Notes under the pieces: model-generated
The model's database searches: none
What the model saw: the letters and a program-made list of their open reading frames with translations, nothing else
What the model was told of the DNA's origin: nothing
Shown here: positions 16,786 through 23,966 of the stretch, piece after piece
Position numbering within the stretch: position 1 is the stretch's first letter
How the letters are laid out: every line of letters starts with the position of its first letter
Made by a program: the position numbers and the translations under genes
DNA from: Adlercreutzia rubneri
GTDB lineage: Bacteria > Actinomycetota > Coriobacteriia > Coriobacteriales > Eggerthellaceae
DNA length: 64,000 nt
Reading direction: 5' to 3'
Assembly (NCBI RefSeq): GCF_009755265.1
Contig: NZ_WPOO01000001.1
Span: 186,001 to 250,000, forward strand

Positions 16786-16839
16786 TTGCGTAGAACCTTT
16801 GTTCGCAGTTATAATAGAGCGAACAAAGGTTCACGTCAA
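16786..16839. promoter_or_regulatory. Divergent SOS promoters with two LexA boxes
   Basis: Plus strand, towards lexA: TTGCGT (16786-16791), 18 bases, TATAAT (16810-16815). Minus strand, towards the 23-codon peptide: TTGACG (16834-16839), 17 bases, TATTAT (16811-16816). The two -10 boxes lie on top of each other. GAAC-CTTT-GTTC (16793-16804) and GAAC-AAAG-GTTC (16821-16832) are perfect LexA boxes of the Gram-positive kind; one sits in each promoter's spacer and the other at its start site. LexA bound to both would silence both directions. Confidence 0.85.
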
Positions 16840-16882
16840 GAGATTTTTCAAACAAATGTACGCTTTTGTGAAAGGATGCGCT

Positions 16883-17521
16883 ATGACCCAGAAAGTGACC
16901 AAGCGGCAACAGGCGGTTCTCGACTGCATCGAAGCGTGCATTCGCGAGAAGGGCTACGGCCCTACGGTGCGCGAGGTGTGCCAGAGTTTGGGGCTCTCCT
17001 CCCCTTCCACCGTCCATGTCCATTTGAAGGCACTTGAAGACAAGGGCTTCATCAAGCGCGACCCCCTTAAATCCCGCTCCATCGCGCTTACCTATCCCAT
17101 CGAGGAGGTTCCCTCCCCTGTCACGGCTTTCGCGGCCGCCTACAGCAAGCTCGTCAATGTGCCCTTGGTGGGCAACGTGGCTGCCGGCTCCCCTATTCTC
17201 GCCGAGGAGAACATCACCGACACCATCACGCTGCCCACCGATATCGTCGGCGATGCCCCCTCCTTCATGCTCTCGGTGCGCGGCGAGTCCATGATCGAGG
17301 CCGGCATCAACGATGGCGACTACGTGGTTGTGAAGGAGCAGCCGGTGGCCAACAACGGCGATATCGTCGTGGCCATCATCGACGACGGCGCCACCGTCAA
17401 GCGCTTCTTCCGCGAGGCCGACCATATCCGCCTGCAACCGGAGAACTCGACGATGGATCCCATCATCACCACGGACTGCTCCATTGCCGGCAAGGTGGTG
17501 GCCGTGTTTCGGCGCCTGTAG
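16883..17521 (+). CDS. lexA: SOS repressor LexA
   Basis: Repressor of the DNA-damage regulon that cleaves itself when RecA is active. The 212-residue protein has a winged-helix N-terminus (1-70) and an S24 peptidase domain with the Ala101-Gly102 cleavage bond, Ser136 (in RGESMIEAGI) and Lys173 (in GATVKRF). ATG 16883 has AAAGGA eight bases upstream; the frame extends back to 16799 but that would start inside the operator. It is controlled by two LexA boxes, so it is autoregulated, and it shares them with the divergent small peptide. Confidence 0.97.
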   Translation: MTQKVTKRQQAVLDCIEACIREKGYGPTVREVCQSLGLSSPSTVHVHLKALEDKGFIKRDPLKSRSIALTYPIEEVPSPVTAFAAAYSKLVNVPLVGNVAAGSPILAEENITDTITLPTDIVGDAPSFMLSVRGESMIEAGINDGDYVVVKEQPVANNGDIVVAIIDDGATVKRFFREADHIRLQPENSTMDPIITTDCSIAGKVVAVFRRL

Positions 17522-17570
17522 CGCCTTCGCCGCGCCGATAGGCCGCGAGTCCTCCCCTTTCGGTCAATCA

Positions 17571-17624
17571 AGAGCGCCCCTGCTCCGGATGCGAGGATCC
17601 GGAGCAGGGGCGCTCTTTCGTTTC
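17571..17624. terminator. Bidirectional terminator between lexA and hflX
   Basis: A perfect 20-bp stem starting AGAGCGCCCCTG, with a 6-base loop, occupies 17571-17616 between two convergent genes. The plus side continues TTCGTTTCT and the minus side TTGATTG. It should stop transcripts from both lexA and hflX. Confidence 0.85.
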
Positions 17625-17640
17625 TGGAGCGGTGGTTTCC

Positions 17641-18963
17641 TCAAGCGTCGACGTCCGAGACAAGGTAAGGGGAGAACGCGCTGACGAAGGCAGGGGCCGC
17701 GAGCAGCTGCAGGCGCGTGCCCGTGGCCTCGTGGCTCTCGGAGATGATGTGGCAGCGCTCGTGGGCCAGCGATACCAAATCCCCCCGTTGGTACGGCACG
17801 AGCACGTCCAGCTTGGCGTCGGCGGACGAGGCGGCCTGGGCGATGGCGCCCACGAGTTCCTCTATGCCCTCTCCAGAGCGGGCGGACACGAACCGGGCGC
17901 TCGGATAACGCCTTTTAAGGCCGGCCAGCGTCTCGGCGTCCAGCAGATCGCATTTGTTGAAAGTGGCGATCGTGGGAATGCTCTGGGCCCCTATCTGGTC
18001 GAGCACCTCGCACACGGCCTCGATCTGCCCCTCGAACTCCGGCGAGGAGGCGTCGATCACGTGCAGGATGAGGTCGGCTCCGGTGATTTCGTCGAGCGTC
18101 GACTTGAAGGCCTCGACCAGGGTGGTGGGCAGCTTCTGGATGAAGCCGACGGTGTCGGTGACGGTGACCTCGCGGCCCTCGGGCAGTTCGAACTTGCGGG
18201 TGGTGGAGTCCAGCGTGGCGAAGAGCTTGTCGTAGCTGAGCACGTCGGCTCCGGTGAGCCGGTTGATGAGCGAGCTTTTCCCGGCATTGGTATAACCGGC
18301 CAGTGCCACTTTGAACATGCCGCTGCCGTACCGGCTCTCACGCTGCAACGAGCGCACGTCGGACAGACGCTCAAGCTCGCGGCGAATGCTCGTGATGCGC
18401 TTGCGCACCATGCGGCGGTCCACCTCCAGCTGGCTTTCGCCCTCACCGAAGCGGGATCCCACGCCGCCTCCCATGCGGTTCGAAGCGAGGTGGGCCCACA
18501 TGCCGCGCAGGCGCGGGTACAAGTACTGGTTCTGGGCGAGACGCACCTGCAGACGCCCCTCCTTGGAGGTGGCGTGCAGGGCGAAGATGTCCAGAATGAG
18601 GGCCGTACGGTCGATGACCTTCACGGACTTGTCCATGACCTTCTCCAGATTGGCCTGCTGGGAAGGTGTCAGCTCATCGTCGAAGATGACGAGGTCGGCC
18701 TCGTGCGACCGTGCCAGCTCGGCGATTTCGTCGGCCTTGCCCGTGCCGACGAAGGTGCGCGGGTTGGGCGCGTCCAAGCGCTGGGTCGTCGTGGCCACCA
18801 CATCGGCTCCGGCCGTATCGGCCAGACGTTCCAGTTCGGCCAGGGAAGATTCCAAGGGCCACGGCAGCCCCGGGCGCTCGACGCCCACGAGAACGGCGCG
18901 CTCGCGGCGCTCCTCGGCCTTGGTGGCCGGACCCTTTTGGATGACGGATTCGTATTCGGTCAT
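17641..18963 (-). CDS. hflX: Ribosome-splitting GTPase HflX
   Basis: Translational GTPase that binds 50S subunits, splits stalled 70S ribosomes after heat or antibiotic stress, and contributes to macrolide/lincosamide tolerance in some Gram-positives. The 440-residue protein has the N-terminal ND1 domain with its Gly/Arg-rich linker (MGGGVGSRFGEGE), a helical stalk and a Ras-like G domain: GYTNAGKSSL near 224-233, DTVGF and NKCD. AAAGGAG sits 6 bases before ATG 18963. The leader is unusual: it contains a tiny upstream frame and an inverted repeat (18984-19043). The gene is separated from dapF by its own promoter. Confidence 0.96.
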   Translation of the reverse strand: MTEYESVIQKGPATKAEERRERAVLVGVERPGLPWPLESSLAELERLADTAGADVVATTTQRLDAPNPRTFVGTGKADEIAELARSHEADLVIFDDELTPSQQANLEKVMDKSVKVIDRTALILDIFALHATSKEGRLQVRLAQNQYLYPRLRGMWAHLASNRMGGGVGSRFGEGESQLEVDRRMVRKRITSIRRELERLSDVRSLQRESRYGSGMFKVALAGYTNAGKSSLINRLTGADVLSYDKLFATLDSTTRKFELPEGREVTVTDTVGFIQKLPTTLVEAFKSTLDEITGADLILHVIDASSPEFEGQIEAVCEVLDQIGAQSIPTIATFNKCDLLDAETLAGLKRRYPSARFVSARSGEGIEELVGAIAQAASSADAKLDVLVPYQRGDLVSLAHERCHIISESHEATGTRLQLLAAPAFVSAFSPYLVSDVDA

Positions 18964-18983
18964 AGCATGCTCCTTTGCTTCAA

Positions 18984-19043
18984 GTAACGACGGATCCCAT
19001 GAGGGGAAGGCGGTGCAAGTGGTCGTTACAGGCGCATGAGCAT
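18984..19043 (-). promoter_or_regulatory. Candidate attenuator in the hflX leader: Met-Arg-Leu upstream frame and inverted repeat
   Basis: On the minus strand AAGGAG (19046-19051) lies 8 bases before ATG-CGC-CTG-TAA (19026-19037), a three-codon frame Met-Arg-Leu; an in-frame ATG six bases earlier would give MLMRL. The stop codon of this frame is inside GTAACGAC (19022-19029), which is perfectly complementary to GTCGTTAC at 18984-18991, 8 bases before the hflX ribosome site. In addition ATGCTC at the start of the upstream frame can pair with GAGCAT over the hflX ribosome site, giving a possible alternative fold. A translation-sensing switch is inferred, not shown. Confidence 0.45.
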
Positions 19044-19088
19044 CACTCCTTAATCGTGGCGCGGCGTTGCGCCGGTGAAACGGGGGCT

Positions 19089-19116
19089 ATCATAGCACAA
19101 CAGCAGCGCCGGAGAA
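19089..19116 (-). promoter_or_regulatory. Probable hflX promoter
   Basis: An extended -10, TGCTATGAT, covers 19089-19097 on the minus strand, with a poor -35 (TTCTCC, 19111-19116) at 16 bases. The start would be near 19082, leaving a leader of about 120 bases, long enough for the upstream frame. The -35 region abuts the end of dapF. Confidence 0.5.
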
Positions 19117-19118
19117 GC

Positions 19119-20042
19119 TCACGGCAGCACAATGGTTCCCGAGAAGCTCTCCGTTGCCGGTCCCGTCATGGATATCGTGCCATCCTCGTTCCAGCAGATG
19201 TGCAGTAGGCCGCCGCTCAACAGGAGATCGTTCTCCCTGCCGGCCCGACCGGTGAGGCAGGCGGCCGTGTTGGTGGCGCAGGCGCCGGTGCCACAGGCCA
19301 AGGTCTCGCCGCAGCCCCTCTCCCATACGCGCATGGCGATGCCCTCATCGGTGACGGAGGCGAACTCGACGTTGGTTTTCTCGGGAAATACGGGATGCGT
19401 CTCGAAGAAGGGGCCGGGAAGATCGATGCGCAGGGTCGAGAGGGATTTCTCAGCACCAGCGGGGAACAGCTCGTCGGGCAATGCCGCCCAATCGTCCACG
19501 AGGCAGACGGCGTGGGGGTTTCCCATGGAGACGCACACGAATTCGAAGGTTCCCCACGGCGAATCGAGGCGCAGATGCCCCACATAGGGCGCACCATCGG
19601 TCGCGCGGGAGTCCGGCGCGGCATCGACGGGCACGAGCACGGGATCCAAGATGGGCGCGCCCATGTTCACGGTCGCCTCGGTCATCTTCCCCTCCGCATC
19701 CACGGAAAAGGCGATAGGGCGCGGGCCGGCCAGGGTGTCGGCCACAAGGCTGCCCGAGGCAACGTCCGCCAGCTCGCGATCGACGAGGTACTTGGCGAAG
19801 CAGCGCACGCCGTTGCCGCACATTTGGGCCAAGGTGCCGTCGGCGTTGATGTAGTGCATGTAGCCGTCTCCCTCTTCCGAGAGAGCCGGCCGCACGAGGA
19901 TGACGCCGTCGGCGCCGATGCCGAAGTGGCGGTCGCACAGATACGACACCTGCTCGTCGGTCAGATCAAGAGCGCAGTCGCGATCGTCGATGAAGACGAA
20001 ATCGTTCCCGAGACCGTGCAATTTGGCGAAGGACAACTCCAT
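19119..20042 (-). CDS. dapF: Diaminopimelate epimerase
   Basis: Converts LL- to meso-diaminopimelate for peptidoglycan and lysine. The 307-residue protein has both catalytic Cys: Cys75 in QMCGNGVRC and a second near residue 246 in ACGTGA, plus the N-terminal HGLGNDFVF. It is part of the meso-DAP pathway with dapA and dapB in this window. AAAAGGAG eight bases before ATG gives a strong start. The gene follows miaA by 66 bases. Confidence 0.96.
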   Translation of the reverse strand: MELSFAKLHGLGNDFVFIDDRDCALDLTDEQVSYLCDRHFGIGADGVILVRPALSEEGDGYMHYINADGTLAQMCGNGVRCFAKYLVDRELADVASGSLVADTLAGPRPIAFSVDAEGKMTEATVNMGAPILDPVLVPVDAAPDSRATDGAPYVGHLRLDSPWGTFEFVCVSMGNPHAVCLVDDWAALPDELFPAGAEKSLSTLRIDLPGPFFETHPVFPEKTNVEFASVTDEGIAMRVWERGCGETLACGTGACATNTAACLTGRAGRENDLLLSGGLLHICWNEDGTISMTGPATESFSGTIVLP

Positions 20043-20108
20043 GGGACGCTCCTTTTAGGCGGCAATTGAGGGGGCGGAAGCTCTCCTCGACGACCCGGAA
20101 GGGCCGCT

Positions 20109-21059
20109 TCAACCATGGTAGGCGTCCAATGTTTCCAACTGGGAAAGAATCTCGGCGGCCACGGCTTCGGCATCGCCGACATCGGCGTTCACCCAGCGGA
20201 TGCGCTTATCGCGGCGGAACCACGTACGCTGGCGCTTGCCGTAGCGGCGCGTGGCCGTCTTGATGGCCTGCACGGCCTCCTCTAGCGTGATGTTCCCATC
20301 CAGCGCCTCGACGATCTCCTTGTATCCGATGGCCTGGGGCGCCGTGACGCCGTCGCGGAATCCGGCGGCCAGCAGGCCCCGCACCTCGTCGACGAGCCCT
20401 GCGGCCACCATGGCATCGACCCGGGCGTCGATGCGCTCGTTCAGGATAGCCGGCTCCGCGGCCAGCCCGAATTGCACGGCTGGAACGAAGGGCGCCACGG
20501 TGGCGAGCCGCTGTTTCTGCTCGGCGTAGCTGGCACCCTCCTCCAAAAGCTCGAAGGCACGCACGACGCGCCGCACGTTGTTGGGGTGGATGACGGCGGC
20601 GCTTGCGGGATCGCGCGCCTCCAGCGCCTCCCGCAGGGCTTGGTTGCCGTGTTCCTCCGCATAGGCGGTCCAGCGTTCGCGGACGGGGTTTTCCACCTGG
20701 TCGCCCTTGGGGAAGGCGAAGTCGTCGATGGTCGCCTGCACGTACTGGCCGGTGCCGCCGCAGAGCACCGCTCTCTTGCCGCGGGCGTCAATATCGCGAA
20801 TGCAGTGCCGGGCGAACGCCTGGAACAGGGCCGCCGAGTAGGGCTCGCCGGGATCAACGAGATCGAAGCCGTGATGGGGCACGCGGCGCTCAGATGCGGG
20901 AAGCTTGCCCGTGCCGATGTCCATGCCCCGGTAGATCTGCATGGAATCGGCGCTCACCACTTCCCCGCCGAGGCGCTCGGCGACGATCTGGGCCGCGTCG
21001 GTCTTGCCCGAGGCCGTGGGCCCCACGATGGCGATGACGGGTGCGGAAAGCTCAAGCAT
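20109..21059 (-). CDS. miaA: tRNA dimethylallyltransferase
   Basis: Adds a dimethylallyl group to N6 of A37 in tRNAs reading UNN codons; MiaB then methylthiolates the product. The 316-residue protein has the P-loop GPTASGKTD (13-21), the DSMQIYRGMDIGTGK substrate loop near 38-52 and FPKGDQ in the insertion domain. It overlaps miaB by 8 bases, giving coupled synthesis of the two enzymes that act in sequence. Confidence 0.96.
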   Translation of the reverse strand: MLELSAPVIAIVGPTASGKTDAAQIVAERLGGEVVSADSMQIYRGMDIGTGKLPASERRVPHHGFDLVDPGEPYSAALFQAFARHCIRDIDARGKRAVLCGGTGQYVQATIDDFAFPKGDQVENPVRERWTAYAEEHGNQALREALEARDPASAAVIHPNNVRRVVRAFELLEEGASYAEQKQRLATVAPFVPAVQFGLAAEPAILNERIDARVDAMVAAGLVDEVRGLLAAGFRDGVTAPQAIGYKEIVEALDGNITLEEAVQAIKTATRRYGKRQRTWFRRDKRIRWVNADVGDAEAVAAEILSQLETLDAYHG

Positions 21060-22410
21060 GGACGATCGTGCCCGAGAGATACCAGGTGCGGGCTTCCTCG
21101 ATGGTCACGGGCACGATGCGCCCCACCAAAGACGTCGCGTCCGCACCAGCGGGCACCGGCGCGTGAACGGTCTGGTTCTTCGGGCTCTTGCCGGCCAAGA
21201 TGGAATCGTCGCGCTTGGACGTGCCCTCGACCAGCACGGGCACCGTGGCGCCGAGCTCTGCCTGGTTCGCCTCGAAGGCCTTGCGTTGGACGAGATCCAC
21301 GAGCCGGTCGAAGCGCTCCTGGATGACCTCGCGGGGCGTGTCGTCGTCCATCTCCGCAGCAGGGGTCCCCTCGCGCTTGGAGTAAATGAACGTGAACACC
21401 TGGCTGTAGCCGACTTCCTCCACGAGGCGATAGGTGTCCATGAAGTTCTCTTCGGTCTCGCCGGGAAATCCCACGATGATGTCCGTGGACAGGGCGATGT
21501 CGGGACGGGCGCGGCGAAGCTTCTCGATAAGGCCGAGGTAGTGCTCGCGGGTGTAGCGGCGGTTCATGGCCGAGAGGATGCGGTTCGAGCCCGACTGCAC
21601 GGGAAGGTGCAGCGCCGGCATGAGCGAGGGCAGCGTGGCGAACAGCCCGATGACCTCGTCGGTGAGATCCTTCGGGTGACTCGTCGCGAAGCGGAGCCGC
21701 TCGATGCCCGCGGCGTCCACGGCCCGAAGGACATCCGCGAACCGCGGCTCGCCGTAGAGGTCGCGCCCGTAGGAGTTCACGTTCTGCCCCAGCAGCGTGA
21801 TCTCCTTGACGCCCGCTTCCGCATAGGAGCGCGCCTCGGCGGCGATGTCGTCCAGGGGCCGCGACTTCTCGCGCCCGCGGACGTAGGGCACGATGCAGTA
21901 GGAGCAGAAATTGTTGCATCCCACGGTGATGGGCAGCCACGCCGCCCAGTCGTGCTCGCGCACCGTGGGCAGGGCGGAGGAGAACTCCGCTCCCCCCTCA
22001 ATCACTTCGGCGGCGCGGCCGTGCTGCTCGATGGCGCGTCGGAGAAGCCCCGGCAAAGAGCCCAGATTGTGAGTGCCGAAAACCACATCGAGATGGGGAA
22101 GCGCCGCAAGCAGCTTGTCGCCGTCGCGCTGGCCGATGCAGCCGCCTACGGCGATGTAGCGCTTGTCAAGGGGCGTGCCGTCGCGCAAGGGGATGTTCTT
22201 CATGGAGGCGACCTGCCCGTAGAGCCTCGTGTCGGCAGCCTCGCGGACGCAGCACGTCATGAACACGACGATGTCCGCCTCCTCGATGGTTTCGACGGGC
22301 AGCGAGCCCAGGCCCTCCAGCATGCCGGCGACCCGCTCGGAATCGTGCTTGTTCATCTGGCAGCCGAAGGTGTGGATGCAGAAACGAGTTCCCTCGAAGA
22401 CGTTGCTCAT
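21052..22410 (-). CDS. miaB: tRNA-2-methylthio-N6-dimethylallyladenosine synthase
   Basis: Radical-SAM methylthiotransferase that adds a methylthio group to i6A37 of tRNA. The 452-residue protein has the UPF0004 domain (FGCQMNKHDSE, with CCVREAA and GGCIGQR supplying further cluster ligands), the radical-SAM motif CNNFCSYC near 168, and a C-terminal TRAM domain. ATG 22410 is selected since homologues begin about 12 residues before the first Cys and GAGGG precedes it. The frame stays open upstream only as an artefact of GC content over spoVS. It is one of three methylthiotransferases here, with rimO and mtaB. Confidence 0.96.
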   Translation of the reverse strand: MSNVFEGTRFCIHTFGCQMNKHDSERVAGMLEGLGSLPVETIEEADIVVFMTCCVREAADTRLYGQVASMKNIPLRDGTPLDKRYIAVGGCIGQRDGDKLLAALPHLDVVFGTHNLGSLPGLLRRAIEQHGRAAEVIEGGAEFSSALPTVREHDWAAWLPITVGCNNFCSYCIVPYVRGREKSRPLDDIAAEARSYAEAGVKEITLLGQNVNSYGRDLYGEPRFADVLRAVDAAGIERLRFATSHPKDLTDEVIGLFATLPSLMPALHLPVQSGSNRILSAMNRRYTREHYLGLIEKLRRARPDIALSTDIIVGFPGETEENFMDTYRLVEEVGYSQVFTFIYSKREGTPAAEMDDDTPREVIQERFDRLVDLVQRKAFEANQAELGATVPVLVEGTSKRDDSILAGKSPKNQTVHAPVPAGADATSLVGRIVPVTIEEARTWYLSGTIVHA

Positions 22411-22421
22411 AGCAAAACCCT

Positions 22422-22754
22422 CTAATGAACCGCGGCCGCATCGACGATGGGGGCGATCGCGGCGGCGCCCCGCGGCTCGACGGCGAAGCGGATGGCCGTG
22501 CGGTACTCGCCGTCGATGACGATGTCCGCGAAGGAGGGGATGCAGCAGATCTCGATGCCCACCGGCGAGAGGAACCCGCGGGAGATGGCCACGGCTTTCA
22601 CAGCCTGGTTCACCGCACCGGCCCCCACGGCTTGAATCTCCACCGACGCCCCGTCTTTGATCATGCCGGCGATGGCGCCGGCAACGGAGGCGGGAGACGA
22701 TTTGGAGGATACTTTGAGGCACCCGATGGAGGGCTTGGTTTCAGTGGTAGACAC
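22422..22754 (-). CDS. spoVS: SpoVS-family protein
   Basis: 110-residue homologue of stage V sporulation protein S, a small Alba-like fold implicated in nucleic-acid binding in Bacillus and found in many non-sporulating bacteria. The family core is evident: LKVSSKSSPASVAGAIAGMI, AVGAGAVNQAVKAVAISRGF and the final FAVEPR. It has a short C-terminal tail. GTG 22754 is the start because AAGGA lies 7 bases upstream; the longer frame from 22865 would include the promoter. It heads the miaB-miaA transcript. I see no other sporulation gene. Confidence 0.88.
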   Translation of the reverse strand: MSTTETKPSIGCLKVSSKSSPASVAGAIAGMIKDGASVEIQAVGAGAVNQAVKAVAISRGFLSPVGIEICCIPSFADIVIDGEYRTAIRFAVEPRGAAAIAPIVDAAAVH

Positions 22755-22836
22755 AGCTGGTCCTTGTCGTTTGTGGTGCGGTTCTTCTCTGGATGTGGTT
22801 CGTTTAGCGGGCGCCCGTGGCGCCTTCAGCCCGAAT

Positions 22837-22865
22837 ATTCTACCTGTTGCACCCGAGTGGCGCAA
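22837..22865 (-). promoter_or_regulatory. Promoter of the spoVS-miaB-miaA operon
   Basis: TTGCGC (22860-22865) and TAGAAT (22837-22842) on the minus strand are 17 bases apart, a good vegetative promoter. A GC-rich hairpin (GGCGCC...) lies in the leader before the spoVS start. The promoter begins right after the GHKL gene ends. Confidence 0.7.
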
Positions 22866-22877
22866 CCGCGCGCTTCC

Positions 22878-23963
22878 TTAGAGCGACGTGCGGATGGGAA
22901 CGGTGATGCGGATGGCTTCCTGGCCCACGATGACCTCCGCCTCGCCCACCGCTTCCAGATAATACGTTTCCGCCACGGGCTCCATGAGCCGGCCGATGCC
23001 GCGCTTCAGCGCATCGATGTCCTCGGGAGCCAGACGCAGGGAGCGGGCGTTCTTAGAATTTCGCCGGCGCTCGGATGGGCGATGGGCCTGCCGCGGGAAC
23101 GATTCGGCGGCCAAACGCTCGGTTAAGGGGTCGAGCGCAGCGATGGCCCCGTCGAGAATGCGTCGGGCCGAGCGCTCGGAGAGCGGCAGCCCCAGGGCCT
23201 CGCAGCGGTCCGCGAGGTCATCGGGGCCGGCGGCCAGGGCGAGGCGCTTGACGAGGGGGATTCCCGTGCCGTCGCCCCCGAAGGCGCGCACGGCCGGGGA
23301 GAGCGAGGCGAGGCCCAGTTGGTACAGCGTCGCTGCCACCTCCACCGGGGTGCCGAGATACACGGAGAGGTCGCCGCGGTGCTCCAAGGCGAATTCCGCG
23401 GCCGTGCGCACGATGTTCTTGGGGCCGCGCATCGCCCACGAACCGGAAGGCTCCTGCTCGAAACGGGGAAACGTCGACTGATCCGCCTTCTCGGCGAGGC
23501 TTTCGGTGTCGGTGGCGACCGTGAGGCTGGTGCCGAGCCCCGGCTCCGATTGCAGCACCCGGGCTTCTTCGGCGTTCACGGAGATAGAGTAAAGGGCCAT
23601 GCCGCGCCCGTGCATGCCCCACTTGTCCATATGCGCGCTATCGAGCTTCGAAGTGACGCGCGGTTCGAAGATGCGCTCGTGCTGGGCAGCGGGAATGCCC
23701 TGTCCGTCGTCGAGGACGGTGAGCAGACGTTCGTTGCCGGTCTTCTGAGTGGCGAGGAAGATGCGGCTGGCGCCGGCATCGCGGGCGTTGCGCAGAAGCT
23801 CGATGACAACGTCCTCGCTCGAGCGGATGTCCTGGGCGGCCTGGCGTCGTTCGGCCTCGGAGGACCGGAGGCGGACGAAGCCGTCTCCGAGGTCATCCTC
23901 GACCCGGAGACGGCTCTCGCCGCACACATCGTCTATGAAATCGCTGAGGGTATCGCCTTCCAT
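22878..23963 (-). CDS. GHKL-type ATPase-domain protein, function unknown
   Basis: 361-residue cytoplasmic protein with a GHKL/HSP90-MutL-type ATP-binding fold at about 45-150: the N-box ELLRNARDAGAS (55-66), the G1 box DDGQGIP (85-91) and the G2 box GMHGRGMAL (116-124). There is no phospho-acceptor His domain or sensor, so it is not an ordinary histidine kinase. The middle is helical and the C-terminus (about 275-361) is basic and then beta-rich. The gene starts three bases after rny, so the two are cotranscribed. I cannot name a function; roles as a chaperone-like, MutL-like or regulatory ATPase are all open. Confidence 0.75.
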   Translation of the reverse strand: MEGDTLSDFIDDVCGESRLRVEDDLGDGFVRLRSSEAERRQAAQDIRSSEDVVIELLRNARDAGASRIFLATQKTGNERLLTVLDDGQGIPAAQHERIFEPRVTSKLDSAHMDKWGMHGRGMALYSISVNAEEARVLQSEPGLGTSLTVATDTESLAEKADQSTFPRFEQEPSGSWAMRGPKNIVRTAAEFALEHRGDLSVYLGTPVEVAATLYQLGLASLSPAVRAFGGDGTGIPLVKRLALAAGPDDLADRCEALGLPLSERSARRILDGAIAALDPLTERLAAESFPRQAHRPSERRRNSKNARSLRLAPEDIDALKRGIGRLMEPVAETYYLEAVGEAEVIVGQEAIRITVPIRTSL

Positions 23964-23966
23964 GGC

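Noticed and set aside
16799..16882. Longer lexA start at 16799
   Set aside because: It would start inside the LexA box and ahead of the -10 box; ATG 16883 gives the normal protein.
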